This document shows positions 22,387-34,718 of a DNA stretch of 64,000 bases, one piece after another (position 1 is the stretch's first letter; every line of letters begins with the position of its first letter). The DNA is from Plumapathes pennacea (taxonomy: Eukaryota > Cnidaria > Anthozoa > Antipatharia > Myriopathidae), in assembly GCA_964036295.1 (NCBI GenBank), contig OZ038470.1, forward strand, positions 9,329,078 to 9,393,077. The letters run 5' to 3'. The notes beneath the pieces were generated by a model. The model did no database searches and was not told the DNA's origin. It was given only the letters and a program-made list of their open reading frames with translations. The position numbers and the translations under genes are program-made.

Positions 22387-23122
22387 GGCTAAGGTGTCTA
22401 TCCCATTTGGTAATATGTTTCTTTTATCGTATTCCCTACTAAGTGCTATTTTGTTCACTTCTTCCGTGTATATGTCATGATCGCGACTTCTAATTAGATT
22501 CATCACCCTCATTTTCTTACCGCCGTTGATACGACAATCTTCATAATCCTGAAAATTTATACCCTTATTAACAAGAAGGTTATTGGAATGTTTAAGGATG
22601 AAGTTGGTGGAAGACACGTTTGAAGAATCGAGTACGTAAGAGTCAAGCTTAGCTCTCAAACTGACAAACTCTGAAATTTGTCTTCCACCGACTTCATCCT
22701 TAAACATTCCAATAACCTTCTTGTTAACTCCAGTAGTAATTCCTGAAGGATGATCCTTTGGGTAATTACTAGTGTAAAAAGATGTTAAGACATCTCCATT
22801 AACACCTTTTTAAAAATCATCCGTCTCTATCTTATATATTAATGAATAAGTGTCAGTAAATAGTAACCTTGCCTTATCATTGTACTTCTCTTTGATGTAA
22901 CCATAATGAAAATCATACATCAACGTTTTACTTATGTCAAGTATTGACATTCCCAAGTAAACTGGTTTATCAAATAATAGCTTCGTCCTATGCATGTGAA
23001 TAGCTGCTAAATCATTCACAAAATATTTTCCTTCTATCAAAGCTTGGTTTTGAGATAAGTTTCCTAGCTTGTGACTCGTTAGTGACCAACTTAATGTCTA
23101 CCCTATTTCGGATATTTTCCAT
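22357..23122 (-). pseudogene. Family-B polymerase C-terminal fragment, copy 6 (nonsense)
   Basis: A stop near 22810 (after ETDDF) splits the frame into 22357-22707 and 22810-23040. Additional substitutions near 22775-22800 are private to this copy. Confidence 0.85.
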
Positions 23123-23589
23123 GGTTTTTCCTCAGACACTTTTGATGCATACCTGCAAATTCTTCTTCCTAATTGTTTATTATTCAACAAATCTTTCTTC
23201 AAAGACTCTTCATCGTCCAAAGTAAGGATATACGAAAGTCCTTTAAAAATTCCATCAACAACTATTCCCATTCCATCTTTCATTAACTCTTGTCCGGACT
23301 TTTCTTCATAAACTTTGAATAAACATTCTAAATCAGAATCCTTCATCTTTCTAATATCAACTGCACTTATGTTTTCTCCTACATATTCTTTCAAACCAAG
23401 CGTCATGGCAACTGACGCAAGAATATCTCTTTTTCTCGATATTTCACTTTGTACCTCTGGATCTATTTCAGCTTCCTTTTGTGATTCTTTCTTCTTACTT
23501 TGTGTTAGTTTTCTTTTTGCTTTAGGTTTTTGTTCTTCTTTTGTTTCGTTCTTTTCAAGATTAACGTAATCGTTTACAGTTTCTGCCAT
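23098..23589 (-). CDS. Unrecognised truncated Maverick ORF, copy 6
   Basis: Intact 163 codons with GLKEYVGE instead of GLEEYVGE, a change shared only with U15. Confidence 0.68.
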   Translation of the reverse strand: MAETVNDYVNLEKNETKEEQKPKAKRKLTQSKKKESQKEAEIDPEVQSEISRKRDILASVAMTLGLKEYVGENISAVDIRKMKDSDLECLFKVYEEKSGQELMKDGMGIVVDGIFKGLSYILTLDDEESLKKDLLNNKQLGRRICRYASKVSEEKPWKISEIG

Positions 23590-23609
23590 TTATTTGTCAA
23601 AACAAAATT

Positions 23610-24269
23610 TTAAGTTGTTTGTGGAATTTCAATATAATATGAAAATGGATGGCGAAGAGAAAAACAAATCCTTGAGTGTTTTTCATTTTTTAGTATTTCA
23701 CAAATAGTTTTCTTTTCATTATTATCAATTCCAGAACCAAACTTTTTAAAAAGTAAATCTGTTCCATCAAATTCTGGATTATGAAATGCAATAATGCAAC
23801 CAAGATTTTCTCTGAATGGTTTCGCAATGCTAGTCAATTGTTGAGTTAGAACCCAAACAGAAACTCCAATATGTCGTCCACTGAAGCGAGATCGATGAGT
23901 TTGCTGCTTCGTTTCTTCACATCTGCACTCACTGCACAATCGTCAAGAATTATGCGAACTTTGGTTTGTCTTTGTAAATCATCCATTTTGGTGTCGTGAA
24001 ATAGATCTGCACAAATCTCCAAACACTCTTCAACATCTTCAGATTCACTCGCATTTGGCATCGTGACGAAAAAGCATTTGTCAAGATTAGCGAACCCTTC
24101 ATAAGTTTTGTTAGTGGCGAACGTTGAACAAATCAAACAAAAAAGTCGAAAACATACTTGGTCGATCTCTCAAAAGATCGACCAAGTATTGTGTTTTCCC
24201 ACAATTTGTTGGGCCAGTAATCAAGCAAAATCGTATATTTTTAAATCTTATGAAGATGGCTGAATCCTT
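23610..24269 (-). pseudogene. Packaging ATPase, copy 6
   Basis: Walker B frame 23846-24136 (VRIILDD type, as in U4) and tail frame 23610-23939. The usual two frame breaks are present. Confidence 0.85.
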
Positions 24270-25427
24270 ACATCTTTCGCAACTCCATCACTAACGAAGA
24301 TTGCTGCATCTGAAACAACAAACACGTGACAATCGACGGTCGTAGAAGCAATTCCAGCCACGTCTACAACTAATCTCACACCATCCTGAGATCTTCCAAC
24401 CACAATTCCGTCTCCATGAAGATTGTTAACTGGTGTGGATCTCAAATCAATCCACAATGCGAACTTGCCATTATGAAAGTCAATTTCCTTAAAGTGATCC
24501 TCGACATAATCAAACCTTTTCAAAATCATTGGCCAAACATCCTCTCGTAAAATTTCGTCTGAAAATAACTTGTGTGGAACACCATTTATAGAAACCTTTA
24601 CCGAATTAACAAGAGGATTAATATACTGCTCAGCTTTTCTTTCTCCTGAATCGAAACTCTTTATAAAGAATAACATGATTCCTTTCATACAACTTCTTGG
24701 TGTGTTTACGTGCAAATTAAAAACAGCCCCCGTACCAATATCCTTCCAGGCTAACGTTTCAAAATGATGCACATCCTCAAAGTAAAAAGGTCTCCCACTT
24801 TGATAAACGCTACTCGCTTGAATTGCTAAATTTTCATCTTCAATGGCTGCGTATTCCAATTCTATGTGTGTTAACTCATATCCATGGCCTTTGGTATTGT
24901 CTGAAGTTACAACTATATCAGACGCATTAGCAAGTTTTATCTCAAATCTTAGGTTTGACTTCAGCCCACTTTGATAATAAACCCCATGATCGTCTAACAG
25001 CGGGTGAGATAGTGGAATACGATACCTCTGAGCGTAGGATAAATTCGTGAGTTTCATAATCTTAGAATCGCCAGTTTCTGCCGCTCTAATCTTTCTTTTG
25101 TCTTCTTGTCATGATTCCTCTTTTCATATCTTCCTCACACGTCAACATATCATGATACCCATGAAAAATGTCATATTTGTCTGTGTCACAAATAGTTTTT
25201 CCTCCAAAGAAAATCTTCATGTGGTTCACTAAGTTTCTTGATACGTTTTGAACGAGGTGGTTGCTTGCAACACCCTTTTCTATCTTGACGTTAAACCTCA
25301 AAAACATACTCTTTGGAACGAAAACCATGTTTCATACAACCTCGGGTACATTAACATAAAGTGTTTTTCCAGGCTTAGCAGACGATGGTGTGAAAGTCGT
25401 CCTATGAACTGTCCTCTCTGCCTTCAT
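24248..25427 (-). pseudogene. Major capsid-like protein, copy g
   Basis: Distal 269 codons intact (24248-25057), with private changes GRPFYF and EYAAIED. Shared TGA at 25332-25334. Confidence 0.75.
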
Positions 25428-25514
25428 TGCCTTCGACAATCTTGGCCTTCTATTCGGATTAAGTATTTTCTGCAAACGACATATTATTTTAAAAACATCA
25501 AAACAAATCTTTAA

Positions 25515-26537
25515 ATGAAAAACATGGAAAAGATTTATTACTCTTCTCAAAAGGATATTGGAAGGGTTTTATCCGCAGTCAAGAAACTTTCTACAGAAGC
25601 TAAAGTTAGCCTAGAAGAAGCAAGAGATTGGCTATCAAAACAGGCGCTTTGGCAAATTTATCTTCCTCCACCGAATTATGTTCCAAGACCACATTGGATT
25701 ATTTCAGAACCAAACGAAATTCACCAAGCAGATCTCCTATTCCTCCCCCACGATAAAGTCGGAAGAAAAACTTATATATATATATATGCTTTAGTCGTTA
25801 TTTATATTGCTTCAAGATATGTCGATGTAGAAGCTTTGACAAGTAAATCAAGTGATGAAGTGTCAAACGCTTTCAAGAAAATTTACTCAAGAAAGTAAAA
25901 ATGGCCAAAAACTTGTTGATCCGGGAAGAGAGTTTGTTGGATCTGTAACGGTTCTTATGAATGAAAAGAAGCTAGTTATCAAAGATCGAAAACTGCTAAT
26001 CACAGAGCACAAGCATTCGTCGAGAGAGCGAACAAAACATTGGGAGAAAAAATATTTAGTCAACAATATGCTGACGAAATGTTAACTGAAGGTAGATCAA
26101 CAAAGTGGATAAATAGATTACCAAATATCGTGAAAACTATCAACAACCACGTCACTCGACTGACTGGCAAAAAAGCCATCGACGCTTATCGTGAGAAAAA
26201 TGTTGAACAAAAGACTAAGAATTATTCAAGACCTGTTGGGTTTAATGAAAAAAGGCTTGACTCAATCGAAAAAGTAAGATATCTTGTCTTGCCAGGAGAG
26301 GAAGAAGGAGGAAACCTAAGAAGGGCAACAGATCCCATATGGAGTACAAACGTTTTTGAGTTGAAAAAATCCATAATATCTAAAAATCAACCAGTTTTGT
26401 ATTATTTAGTCGATGGACCAAAAAGAGGATTCGCCAGAGAAGAATTACTAATCATACCATATGGCACAGAATTACCTCCAAAAATTTGTCTTAAAACAAT
26501 AACTTTTCTAAATATCTTTAATCCTATAATGCCTTAA
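25515..26537 (+). pseudogene. rve integrase, copy 7 (longest N-terminal frame)
   Basis: Four T bases at 25567-25570 restore the frame, so ATG 25515 reads 127 codons (to 25898) through HQADLLFL and the 15-base TA run to ALVVIYIASRY. The ID of other copies is IY here. The frame then stops before the second Asp. C-terminal frame 26040-26537. Confidence 0.88.
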
Positions 26538-27273
26538 GGCTAAGGTGTCTATCCCATTTGGTAATATGTTTCTTTCATCGTCTTCCCTACTAAGTGCTAT
26601 TTTGTTCACTTCTTCCGTGTATATGTCATGGTCGCGACTTCTAATTAGATTCATCACCCTCATTTTCTTACCGCCGTTGATACGACAATCTTCATAATCC
26701 TGAAAATTTATACCCTTATTAACAAGAAGGTTATTGGAATGTTTAAGGATGAAGTCGGTGGAAGACACGTTTGAAGAATCGAGTACGTAAGAGTCAAGCT
26801 TAGCTCTCAAACTGACAAACTCTGAAATTTGTCTTCCACCGACTTCATCCTTAAACATTCCAATAACCTTCTTGTTAACTCCAGTAGTAATTCCTGAAGG
26901 ATGATCCTTTGGGTAATTACTAGTGTCAAACGATGTTAAGACATCTCCACTAACACCTTTATAAAAATCATCCGTCTCTATCTTATATATTAATGAATAA
27001 GTGTCAGTAAATAGTAACCTTGCCTTATCATTGTACTTCTCTTTGATGTAACCATAATGAAAATCATACATCAACGTTTTACTTATGTCAAGTATTGACA
27101 TTCCCAAGTAAACTGGTTTATCAAATAATAGCTTCGTCCTATGCATGTGAATAGCTGCTAAATCATTCACAAAATATTTTCCTTCTATCAAAGCTTGGTT
27201 TTGAGATAAGTTTCCTAGCTTGTGACTCGTTAGTGACCAACTTAATGTCTACCCTATTTCGGATATTTTCCAT
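26508..27273 (-). pseudogene. Family-B polymerase C-terminal fragment, copy 7
   Basis: Open over 26508-27191; Lys replaces Glu after DTYSLIY, as in U6, and REDDERN is shared with B units. Palindrome at 26719-26878. Confidence 0.86.
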
Positions 27274-27740
27274 GGTTTTTCCTCAGACACTTTTGATGCA
27301 TACCTGCAAATTCTTCTTCCTAATTGTTTATTATTCAACAAATCTTTCTTCAAAGACTCTTCATCGTCCAAAGTAAGGATATACGAAAGTCCTTTAAAAA
27401 TTCCATCAACAACTATTCCCATTCCATCTTTCATTAACTCTTGTCCGGACTTTTCTTCATAAACTTTGAATAAACATTCTAAATCAGAATCCTTCATCTT
27501 TCTAATATCAACTGCACTTATGTTTTCTCCTACATATTCTTCCAAACCAAGCGTCATGGCAACTGACGCAAGAATATCTCTTTTTCTCGATATTTCACTT
27601 TGTACCTCTGGATCTATTTCAGCTTCCTTTTGTGATTCTTTCTTCTTACTTTGTGTTAGTTTTCTTTTTGCTTTAGGTTTTTGTTCTTCTTTTGTTTCGT
27701 TCTTTTCAAGATTAACGTAATCGTTTACAGTTTCTGCCAT
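27249..27740 (-). CDS. Unrecognised truncated Maverick ORF, copy 7
   Basis: Intact 163 codons, with ETKEEQ near residue 16. Confidence 0.68.
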   Translation of the reverse strand: MAETVNDYVNLEKNETKEEQKPKAKRKLTQSKKKESQKEAEIDPEVQSEISRKRDILASVAMTLGLEEYVGENISAVDIRKMKDSDLECLFKVYEEKSGQELMKDGMGIVVDGIFKGLSYILTLDDEESLKKDLLNNKQLGRRICRYASKVSEEKPWKISEIG

Positions 27741-27760
27741 TTATTTGTCAAAACAAAATT

Positions 27761-28420
27761 TTAAGTTGTTTGTGGAATTTCAATATAATATGAAAATGGA
27801 TGGCGAAGAGAAAAACAAATCCTTGAGTGTTTTTCATTTTTTAGTATTTCACAAATAGTTTTCTTTTCATTATTATCAATTCCAGAACCAAACTTTTTAA
27901 AAAGTACATCTGTTCCATCAAATTCTGGATTATGAAATGCAATAATGCAACCAAGATTTTCTCTGAATGGTTTCGCAATGCTAGTCAATTGTTGAGTTAG
28001 AACCCAAACAGAAATTCCAATATGTCGTCCACTGAAGCGAGATCGATGAGTTTGCTGCTTCGTTTCTTCACATCTGCACTCACTGCACAATCATCAAGAA
28101 TTATGAGAACTTTGGTTTGTCTTTGTAAATCATCCATTTTGGTGTCGTGAAATAGATCTGCACAAATCTCCAAACACTCTTCAACATCTTCAGATTCACT
28201 CGCATTTGGCATCGCGACGAAAAAGCATTTGTCAAGATTAGCGAACCCTTCATAAGTTTTGTTAGTGGCGAACGTTGGACAAATCAAACAATAAAGTCGA
28301 AAACATACTTGGTCGATCTCTCAAAAGATCGACCAAGTATTGTGTTTTCCCACAATTTGTTGGGCCAGTAATCAAGCAAAATCGTATATTTTTAAATCTT
28401 ATGAAGATGGCTGAATCCTT
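27761..28420 (-). pseudogene. Packaging ATPase, copy 7
   Basis: Walker B frame 27997-28287; tail frame 27761-28090 with private TDVLF for TDLLF. Confidence 0.85.
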
Positions 28421-29578
28421 ACATCTTTCGCAACTCCATCACTAACGAAGATTGCTGCATCTGAAACAACAAACACGTGACAATCGACGGTCGTAGAAGC
28501 AATTCCAGCCACGTCTACAACTAATCTCACACCATCCTGAGATCTTCCAACCACAATTCCGTCTCCATGAAGATTGTTAACTGGTGTGGATCTCAAATCA
28601 ATCCACAATGCGAACTTGCCATTATGAAAGTCAATTTCCTTAAAGTGACCCTCGACATAATCAAACCTTTTCAAAATCATTGGCCAAACATCCTCTCGTA
28701 AAATTTCGTCTGAAAATAACTTGTGTGGAACACCATTTATAGAAACCTTTACCGAATTAACAAGAGGATTAATATACTCCTCAGCTTTTCTTTCTCCTGA
28801 ATCGAAACTCTTTATAAAAAATAACATGATTCCTTTCATACAACTTCTTGGTGTGTTTACGTGCAAATTAGAAACAGCCCCCGTACCAATATCCTTCGAG
28901 GCTAACGTTTCAAAATGATGCACATCCTCAAAGTAAAAAGTTCTCCCACTTTGATAAATGCTACTCGCTTGAATTGCTAAATTTTCATCTTCAATGGTTG
29001 CGTATTCCAATTCTATGTGTGTTAACTCATATCCATGGCCTTTGGTATTGTCTGAAGTTACAACTATATCAGACGCATTAGCAAGTTTTATCTCAAATCT
29101 TAGGTTTGACTTCAGCCCACTTTGATAATAAACCCCATGATCATCTAACAGCGGGTGAGATAGTGGAATACGATACCTCTGAGCGTAGGATAAATTCGTG
29201 AGTTTCATAATCTTAGAATCGCCAGTTTCTGCCGCTCTAATCTTTCTTTTGTCTTCTTGTCATGATTCCTCTTTTCATATCTTCCTCACACGTCAACATA
29301 TCATGATACCCATGAAAAATGTCATATTTGTCTGTGTCACAAATAGTTTTTCCTCCAAAGAAAATCTTCATGTGGTTCACTAAGTTTCTTGATACGTTTT
29401 GAACGAGGTGGTTGCTTGCAACACCCTCTTCTATCTTGACGTTAAACCTCAAAAACATACTCTTTGGAACGAAAACCATGTTTCATACAACCTCGGGTAC
29501 ATGAACATAAAGTGTTTTTCCAGGCTTAGCAGACGATGGTGTGAAAGTTGTCCTATGAACTGTCCTCTCTGCCTTCAT
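28399..29578 (-). pseudogene. Major capsid-like protein, copy h
   Basis: Distal 269 codons intact (28399-29208); private YVEGHF for YVEDHF. Shared TGA at 29483-29485. Confidence 0.75.
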
Positions 29579-29665
29579 TGCCTTCGACAATCTTGGCCTT
29601 CTATTCGGATTAAGTATTTTCTGCAAACGACATATTATTTTAAAAACATCAAAACAAATCTTTAA

Positions 29666-30689
29666 ATGAAAAACATGGAAAAGATTTATTACTCTTCTCA
29701 AAAGGATATTGGAAGGGTTTATCCGCAGTCAAGAAACTTTCTACAGAAGCTAAAGTTAGCCTAGAAGAAGCAAGAGATTGGCTATCAAAACAGGCGCTTT
29801 GGCAAATTTATCTTCCTCCACCGAATTATGTTCCAAGACCACATTGGATTATTTCAGTACCAAACGAAATTCACCAAGCAGATCTCCTATTCCTCCCCCA
29901 CGATATAGTCGGAAGAAAAACTTATATATATATATATATGCTTTAGTCGTTATTGATATTGCTTCAAGATATGTCGATGTAGAAGCTTTGACAAGTAAAT
30001 CAAGTGATGAAGTGTCAAACGCTTTCAAGAAAATTTACTCAAGAAAGTAAAAATGGCCAAAAACTTGTTGATCCGGGAAGAGAGTTTGTTGGATCTGTAA
30101 CGGTTCTTATGAATGAAAAGAAGCTAGTTATCAAAGACCGAAAACTGCTAATCACAGAGCACAAGCATTCGTCGAGAGAGCGAACAAAACATTGGGAGAA
30201 AAAATATTTAGTCAACAATATGCTGACGAAATGTTAACTGAAGGTAGATCAACAAAGTGGATAAATAGATTACCAAATATCGTGAAAACTATCAACAACC
30301 ACGTCACTCGACTGACTGGCAAAAAAGCCATCGACGCTTATCGTGAGAAAAATGTTGAACAAAAGACTAAGAATTATTCAAGACCTGTTGGGTTTAATGA
30401 AAAAAGGCTTGACTCAATCGAAAAAGTAAGATATCTTGTCTTGCCAGGAGAGGAAGAAGGAGGAAACGTAAGAAGGGCAACAGATCCCATATGGAGTACA
30501 AACGTTTTTGAGTTGAAAAATTCCATAATATCTAAAAATCAACCAGTTTTGTATTATTTAGTCGATGGACCAAAAAGAGGATTCGCCAGAGAAGAATTAC
30601 TAATCATACCATATGGCACAGAATTACCTCCAAAAATTTGTCTTAAAACAATAACTTTTCTAAATATCTTTAATCCTATAATGCCTTAA
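29666..30689 (+). pseudogene. rve integrase, copy 8 (A type)
   Basis: The TA run is 17 bases. ISVPNEIHQ replaces ISEPNEIHQ, and a frame over 29778-30050 re-enters the core after the run. This version is duplicated in U10, 8213 bases away. Confidence 0.86.
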
Positions 30690-31425
30690 GGCTAAGGTGT
30701 CTATCCCATTTGGTAATATGTTTCTTTTATCGTCTTCCCTACTAAGTGCTATTTTGTTCACTTCTTCCGTGTATATGTCATGATCGCGACTTCTAATTAG
30801 ATTCATCACCCTCATTTTCTTACCGCCGTTGATACGACAATCTTCATAATCCTGAAAATTTATATCCTTATTAACAAGAAGGTTATTGGAATGTTTAAGG
30901 ATGAAGTCGGTGGAAGACACGTTTGAAGAATCGAGTACGTAAGAGTCAAGCTTAGCTCTCAAACTGACAAACTCTGAAATTTGTCTTCCACCAACTTCAT
31001 CCTTAAACATTCCAATAACCTTCTTGTTAACTCCAGTAGTAATTCCTGAAGGATGATCCTTTGGGTAATTACTAGTGTCAAACGATGTTAAGACATCTCC
31101 ACTAACACCTTTATAAAAATCATCCGTCTCTATCTCATATATTAATGAATAAGTGTCAGTAAATAGTAACCTTGCCTTATCATTGTACTTCTCTTTGATG
31201 TAACCATAATGAAAATCATACATCAACGTTTTACTTATGTCAAGTATTGACATTCCCAAGTAAACTGGTTTATCAAATAATAGCTTCGTCCTATGCATGT
31301 GAATAGCTGCTAAATCATTCACAAAATATTTTCCTTCTATCAAAGCTTGGTTTTGAGATAAGTTTCCTAGCTTGTGACTCGTTAGTGACCAACTTAATGT
31401 CTACCCTATTTCGGATATTTTCCAT
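30660..31425 (-). pseudogene. Family-B polymerase C-terminal fragment, copy 8
   Basis: Open over 30660-31343. The right palindrome arm has one substitution (CACCAACTTC), shared with U10. Confidence 0.86.
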
Positions 31426-31890
31426 GGTTTTTCCTCAGACACTTTTGATGCATACCTGCAAATTCTTCTTCCTAATTGTTTATTATTCAACAAATCTTTC
31501 TTCAAAGACTCTTCATCGTCCAAAGTAAGGATATACGAAAGTCCTTTAAAAATTCCAAACAACTATTCCCATTCCATCTTTCATTAACTCTTGTCCGGAC
31601 TTTTCTTCATAAACTTTGAATAAACATTCTAAATCAGAATCCTTCATTTTTCTAATATCAACTGCACTTATGTTTTCTCCTACATATTCTTCCAAACCAA
31701 GCGTCATGGCAACTGACGCAAGAATATCTCTTTTTCTCGATATTTCACTTTGTACCTCTGGATCTATTTCAGCTTCCTTTTGTGATTCTTTCTTCTTACT
31801 TTGTGTTAGTTTTCTTTTTGCTTTAGGTTTTTGTTCTTCTTTTGTTTCGTTCTCTTCAAGATTAACGTAATCGTTTACAGTTTCTGCCAT
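31401..31890 (-). pseudogene. Unrecognised Maverick ORF, copy 8 (frameshifted)
   Basis: A 2-base deletion near 31557 cuts the open frame to 114 codons (31546-31890). The same deletion occurs in U10 and U12, marking A-type units. Confidence 0.7.
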
Positions 31891-31910
31891 TTATTTGTCA
31901 TAACAAAATT

Positions 31911-32570
31911 TTAAGTTGTTTGTGGAATTTCAATATGATATGAAAATGGATGGCGAAGAGAAAAACAAATCCTTGAGTGTTTTTCAATTTTTAGTATTTC
32001 ACAAATAGTTTTCTTTTCATTATTATCAATTCCAGAACCAAACTTTTTAAAAAGTAAATCTGTTCCATCAAATTCTGGATTATAAAATGCAATAATGCAA
32101 CCAAGATTTTCTCTGAATGGTTTCGCAATGCTAGTCAATTGTTGAGTTAGAACCCAAACAGAAATTCCAATATGTCGTCCACTGAAGCGAGATCGATGAG
32201 TTTGCTGCTTCGTTTCTTCACATCTGCACTCACTGCACAATCATCAAGAATTATGAGAACTTTGGTTTGTCTTTGTAAATCATCCATTTTGATGTCGTGA
32301 AATAGATCTGCACAAATCTCCAAACACTCTTCAACATCTTCAGATTCACTCGCATTTGGCATCGTGACGAAAAAGCATTTGTCAAGATTAGCGAACCCTT
32401 CATAAGTTTTGTTAGTGGCGAACGTTGGACAAATCAAACAAAAAAGTCGAAAACATACTTGGTCGATCTCTCAAAAGATCGACCAAGTATTGTGTTTTCC
32501 CACAATTTGTTGGGCCAGTAATCAAGCAAAATCGTATATTTTTAAATCTTATGAAGATGGCTGAATCCTT
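31911..32570 (-). pseudogene. Packaging ATPase, copy 8
   Basis: Walker B frame 32147-32437 (HDIKMDD form) and tail frame 31911-32240 (ILKIEKHS form). Both changes are shared with U10 and U12. Confidence 0.85.
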
Positions 32571-33705
32571 ACATCTTTCACAACTCCATCACTAACGAAG
32601 ACTGCTGCATCTGAAACAACAAACACGTGACAATCGACGGTCGTAAAAGCAATTCCAGCCACGTCTACAACTAATCTCACACCATCCTGAGATCTTCCAA
32701 CCACAATTCCGTCTCCATGAAGATTGTTATCTGGTGTGGATCTCAAATCAATCCACAATGCGAACTTGCCATTATGAAAGTCAATTTCCTTAAAGTGATC
32801 CTCGACATAATCAAACCTTTTCAAAATCATTGGCCAAACATTCCGTCTGAAAATAACTTGTGTGGAACACCATTTATAGAAACCTTTACCGAATTAACAA
32901 GAGGATTAATAAACTCCTCAGCTTTTCTTTCTCCTGAATCGAAACTCTTTAAAAAGAATAACATGATTCCCTTTCATACAACTTCTTGGTGTGTTTACGT
33001 GCAAATTAAAAACAGCCCCCGTACCAATATCCTTCCAGGCTAACGTTTCAAAATGATGCACATCCTCAAAGTAAAAAAGTTCTCCCACTTTGATAAACGC
33101 TACTCGCTTGAATTGCTAAATTTTCATCTTCAATGGTTGCGTATTCCAATTCTATGTGTGTTAACTCATATCCATGGCCTTTGGTATTGTCTGAAGTTAC
33201 AACTATATCAGACGCATTAGCAAGTTTTATCTCAAATCTTAGGTTTGACTTCAGCCCACTTTGATAATAAACCCCATGATCGTCTAACAGCGGGTGAGAT
33301 AGTGGAATACGATACCTCTGATTCGTGAGTTTCATAATCTTAGAATCGCCAGTTTCTGCCGCTCTAATCTTTCTTTTGTCTTCTTGTCATGATTCCTCTT
33401 TTCATATCTTCCTCACACGTCAACATATCATGATACCCATGAAAAATGTCATATTTGTCTGTGTCACAAATAGTTTTTCCTCCAAAGAAAATTTTCATGT
33501 GGTTCACTAAGTTTCTTGATACGTTTTGAACGAGGTGGTTGCTTGCAACACCCTTTTCTATCTTGACGTTAAACCTCAAAAACATACTCTTTGGAACGAA
33601 AACCATGTTTCATACAACCTCGGGTACATTAACATAAAGTGTTTTTCCAGGCTTAGCAGACGATGGTGTGAAAGTCGTCCTATGAACTGTCCTCTCTGCC
33701 TTCAT
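32549..33705 (-). pseudogene. Major capsid-like protein, copy i
   Basis: It carries the 13-base deletion near 32839, the extra C near 32968, an extra A in the run near 33076, and an in-frame loss of 12 bases (MKLTNQRY, ATG at 33335). The 12-base loss is shared with copy m, two dimers on. Confidence 0.74.
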
Positions 33706-33792
33706 TACCTTCGACAATCTTGGCCTTCTATTCGGATTAAGTATTTTCTGCAAACGACATATTATTTTAAAAACATCAAAACAAATCTTTAA

Positions 33793-34713
33793 ATGAAAAA
33801 CATGGAAAAGATTTATCACTCTTCTCAAAAGGATATTGGAAGGGTTTATCCGCAGTCAAGAAACTTTCTACAGAAGCTAAAGTTAGCCTAGAAGAAGCAA
33901 GAGATTGGCTATCAAAACAGGCGCTTTGGCAAATTTATCTTCCTCCACCGAATTATGTTCCAAGACCACACATCGGAAGAAAAACTTATATATATATATG
34001 CTTTAGTCGTTATTGATATTGCTTCAAGATATGTCGATGTAGAAGCTTTGACAAGTAAATCAAGTGATGAAGTGTCAAACGCTTTCAAGAAAATTTACTC
34101 AAGAAAGTAAAAATGGCCAAAAACTTGTTGATCCGGGAAGAGAGTTTGTTGGATCTGTAACGGTTCTTATGAATGAAAAAAAGCTAGTTATCAAAGATCG
34201 GAAACTGCTAATCACAGAGCACAAGCATTCGTCGAGAGAGCGAACAAAACATTGGGAGAAAAAATATTTAGTCAACAATATGCTGACGAAATGTTAACTG
34301 AAGGTAGATCAACAAAGTGGATAAATAGATTACCAAATATCGTGAAAACTATCAACAACCACGTCACTCGACTGACTGACAAAAAAGCCATCGACGCTTA
34401 TCGTGAGAAAAATGTTGAACAAAAGACTAAGAATCATTCAAGACCTGTTGGGTTTAATGAAAAAAGGCTTGACTCAATCGAAAAAGTAAGATATCTTGTC
34501 TTGCCAGGAGAGGAAGAAGGAGGAAACCTAAGAAGGGCAACAGATCCCATATGGAGTACAAACGTTTTTGAGTTGAAAAAATCCATAATATCTAAAAATC
34601 AACCAGTTTTGTATTATTTAGTCGATGGACCAAAAAGAGGATTCGCCAGAGAAGAATTACTAATCATACCATATGACACAGAATTACCTCCAAAATTTGT
34701 CTTAAAACAATAA
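33793..34713 (+). pseudogene. rve integrase, copy 9 (B type, first Asp deleted)
   Basis: About 63 bases are missing after PRPH near 33971, removing the HQAD motif and so the first catalytic Asp. The TA run is 13 bases. C-terminal frame 34252-34713 has LTDKKAID and NHSRPVG variants. Confidence 0.86.
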
Positions 34714-34718
34714 CTTTT

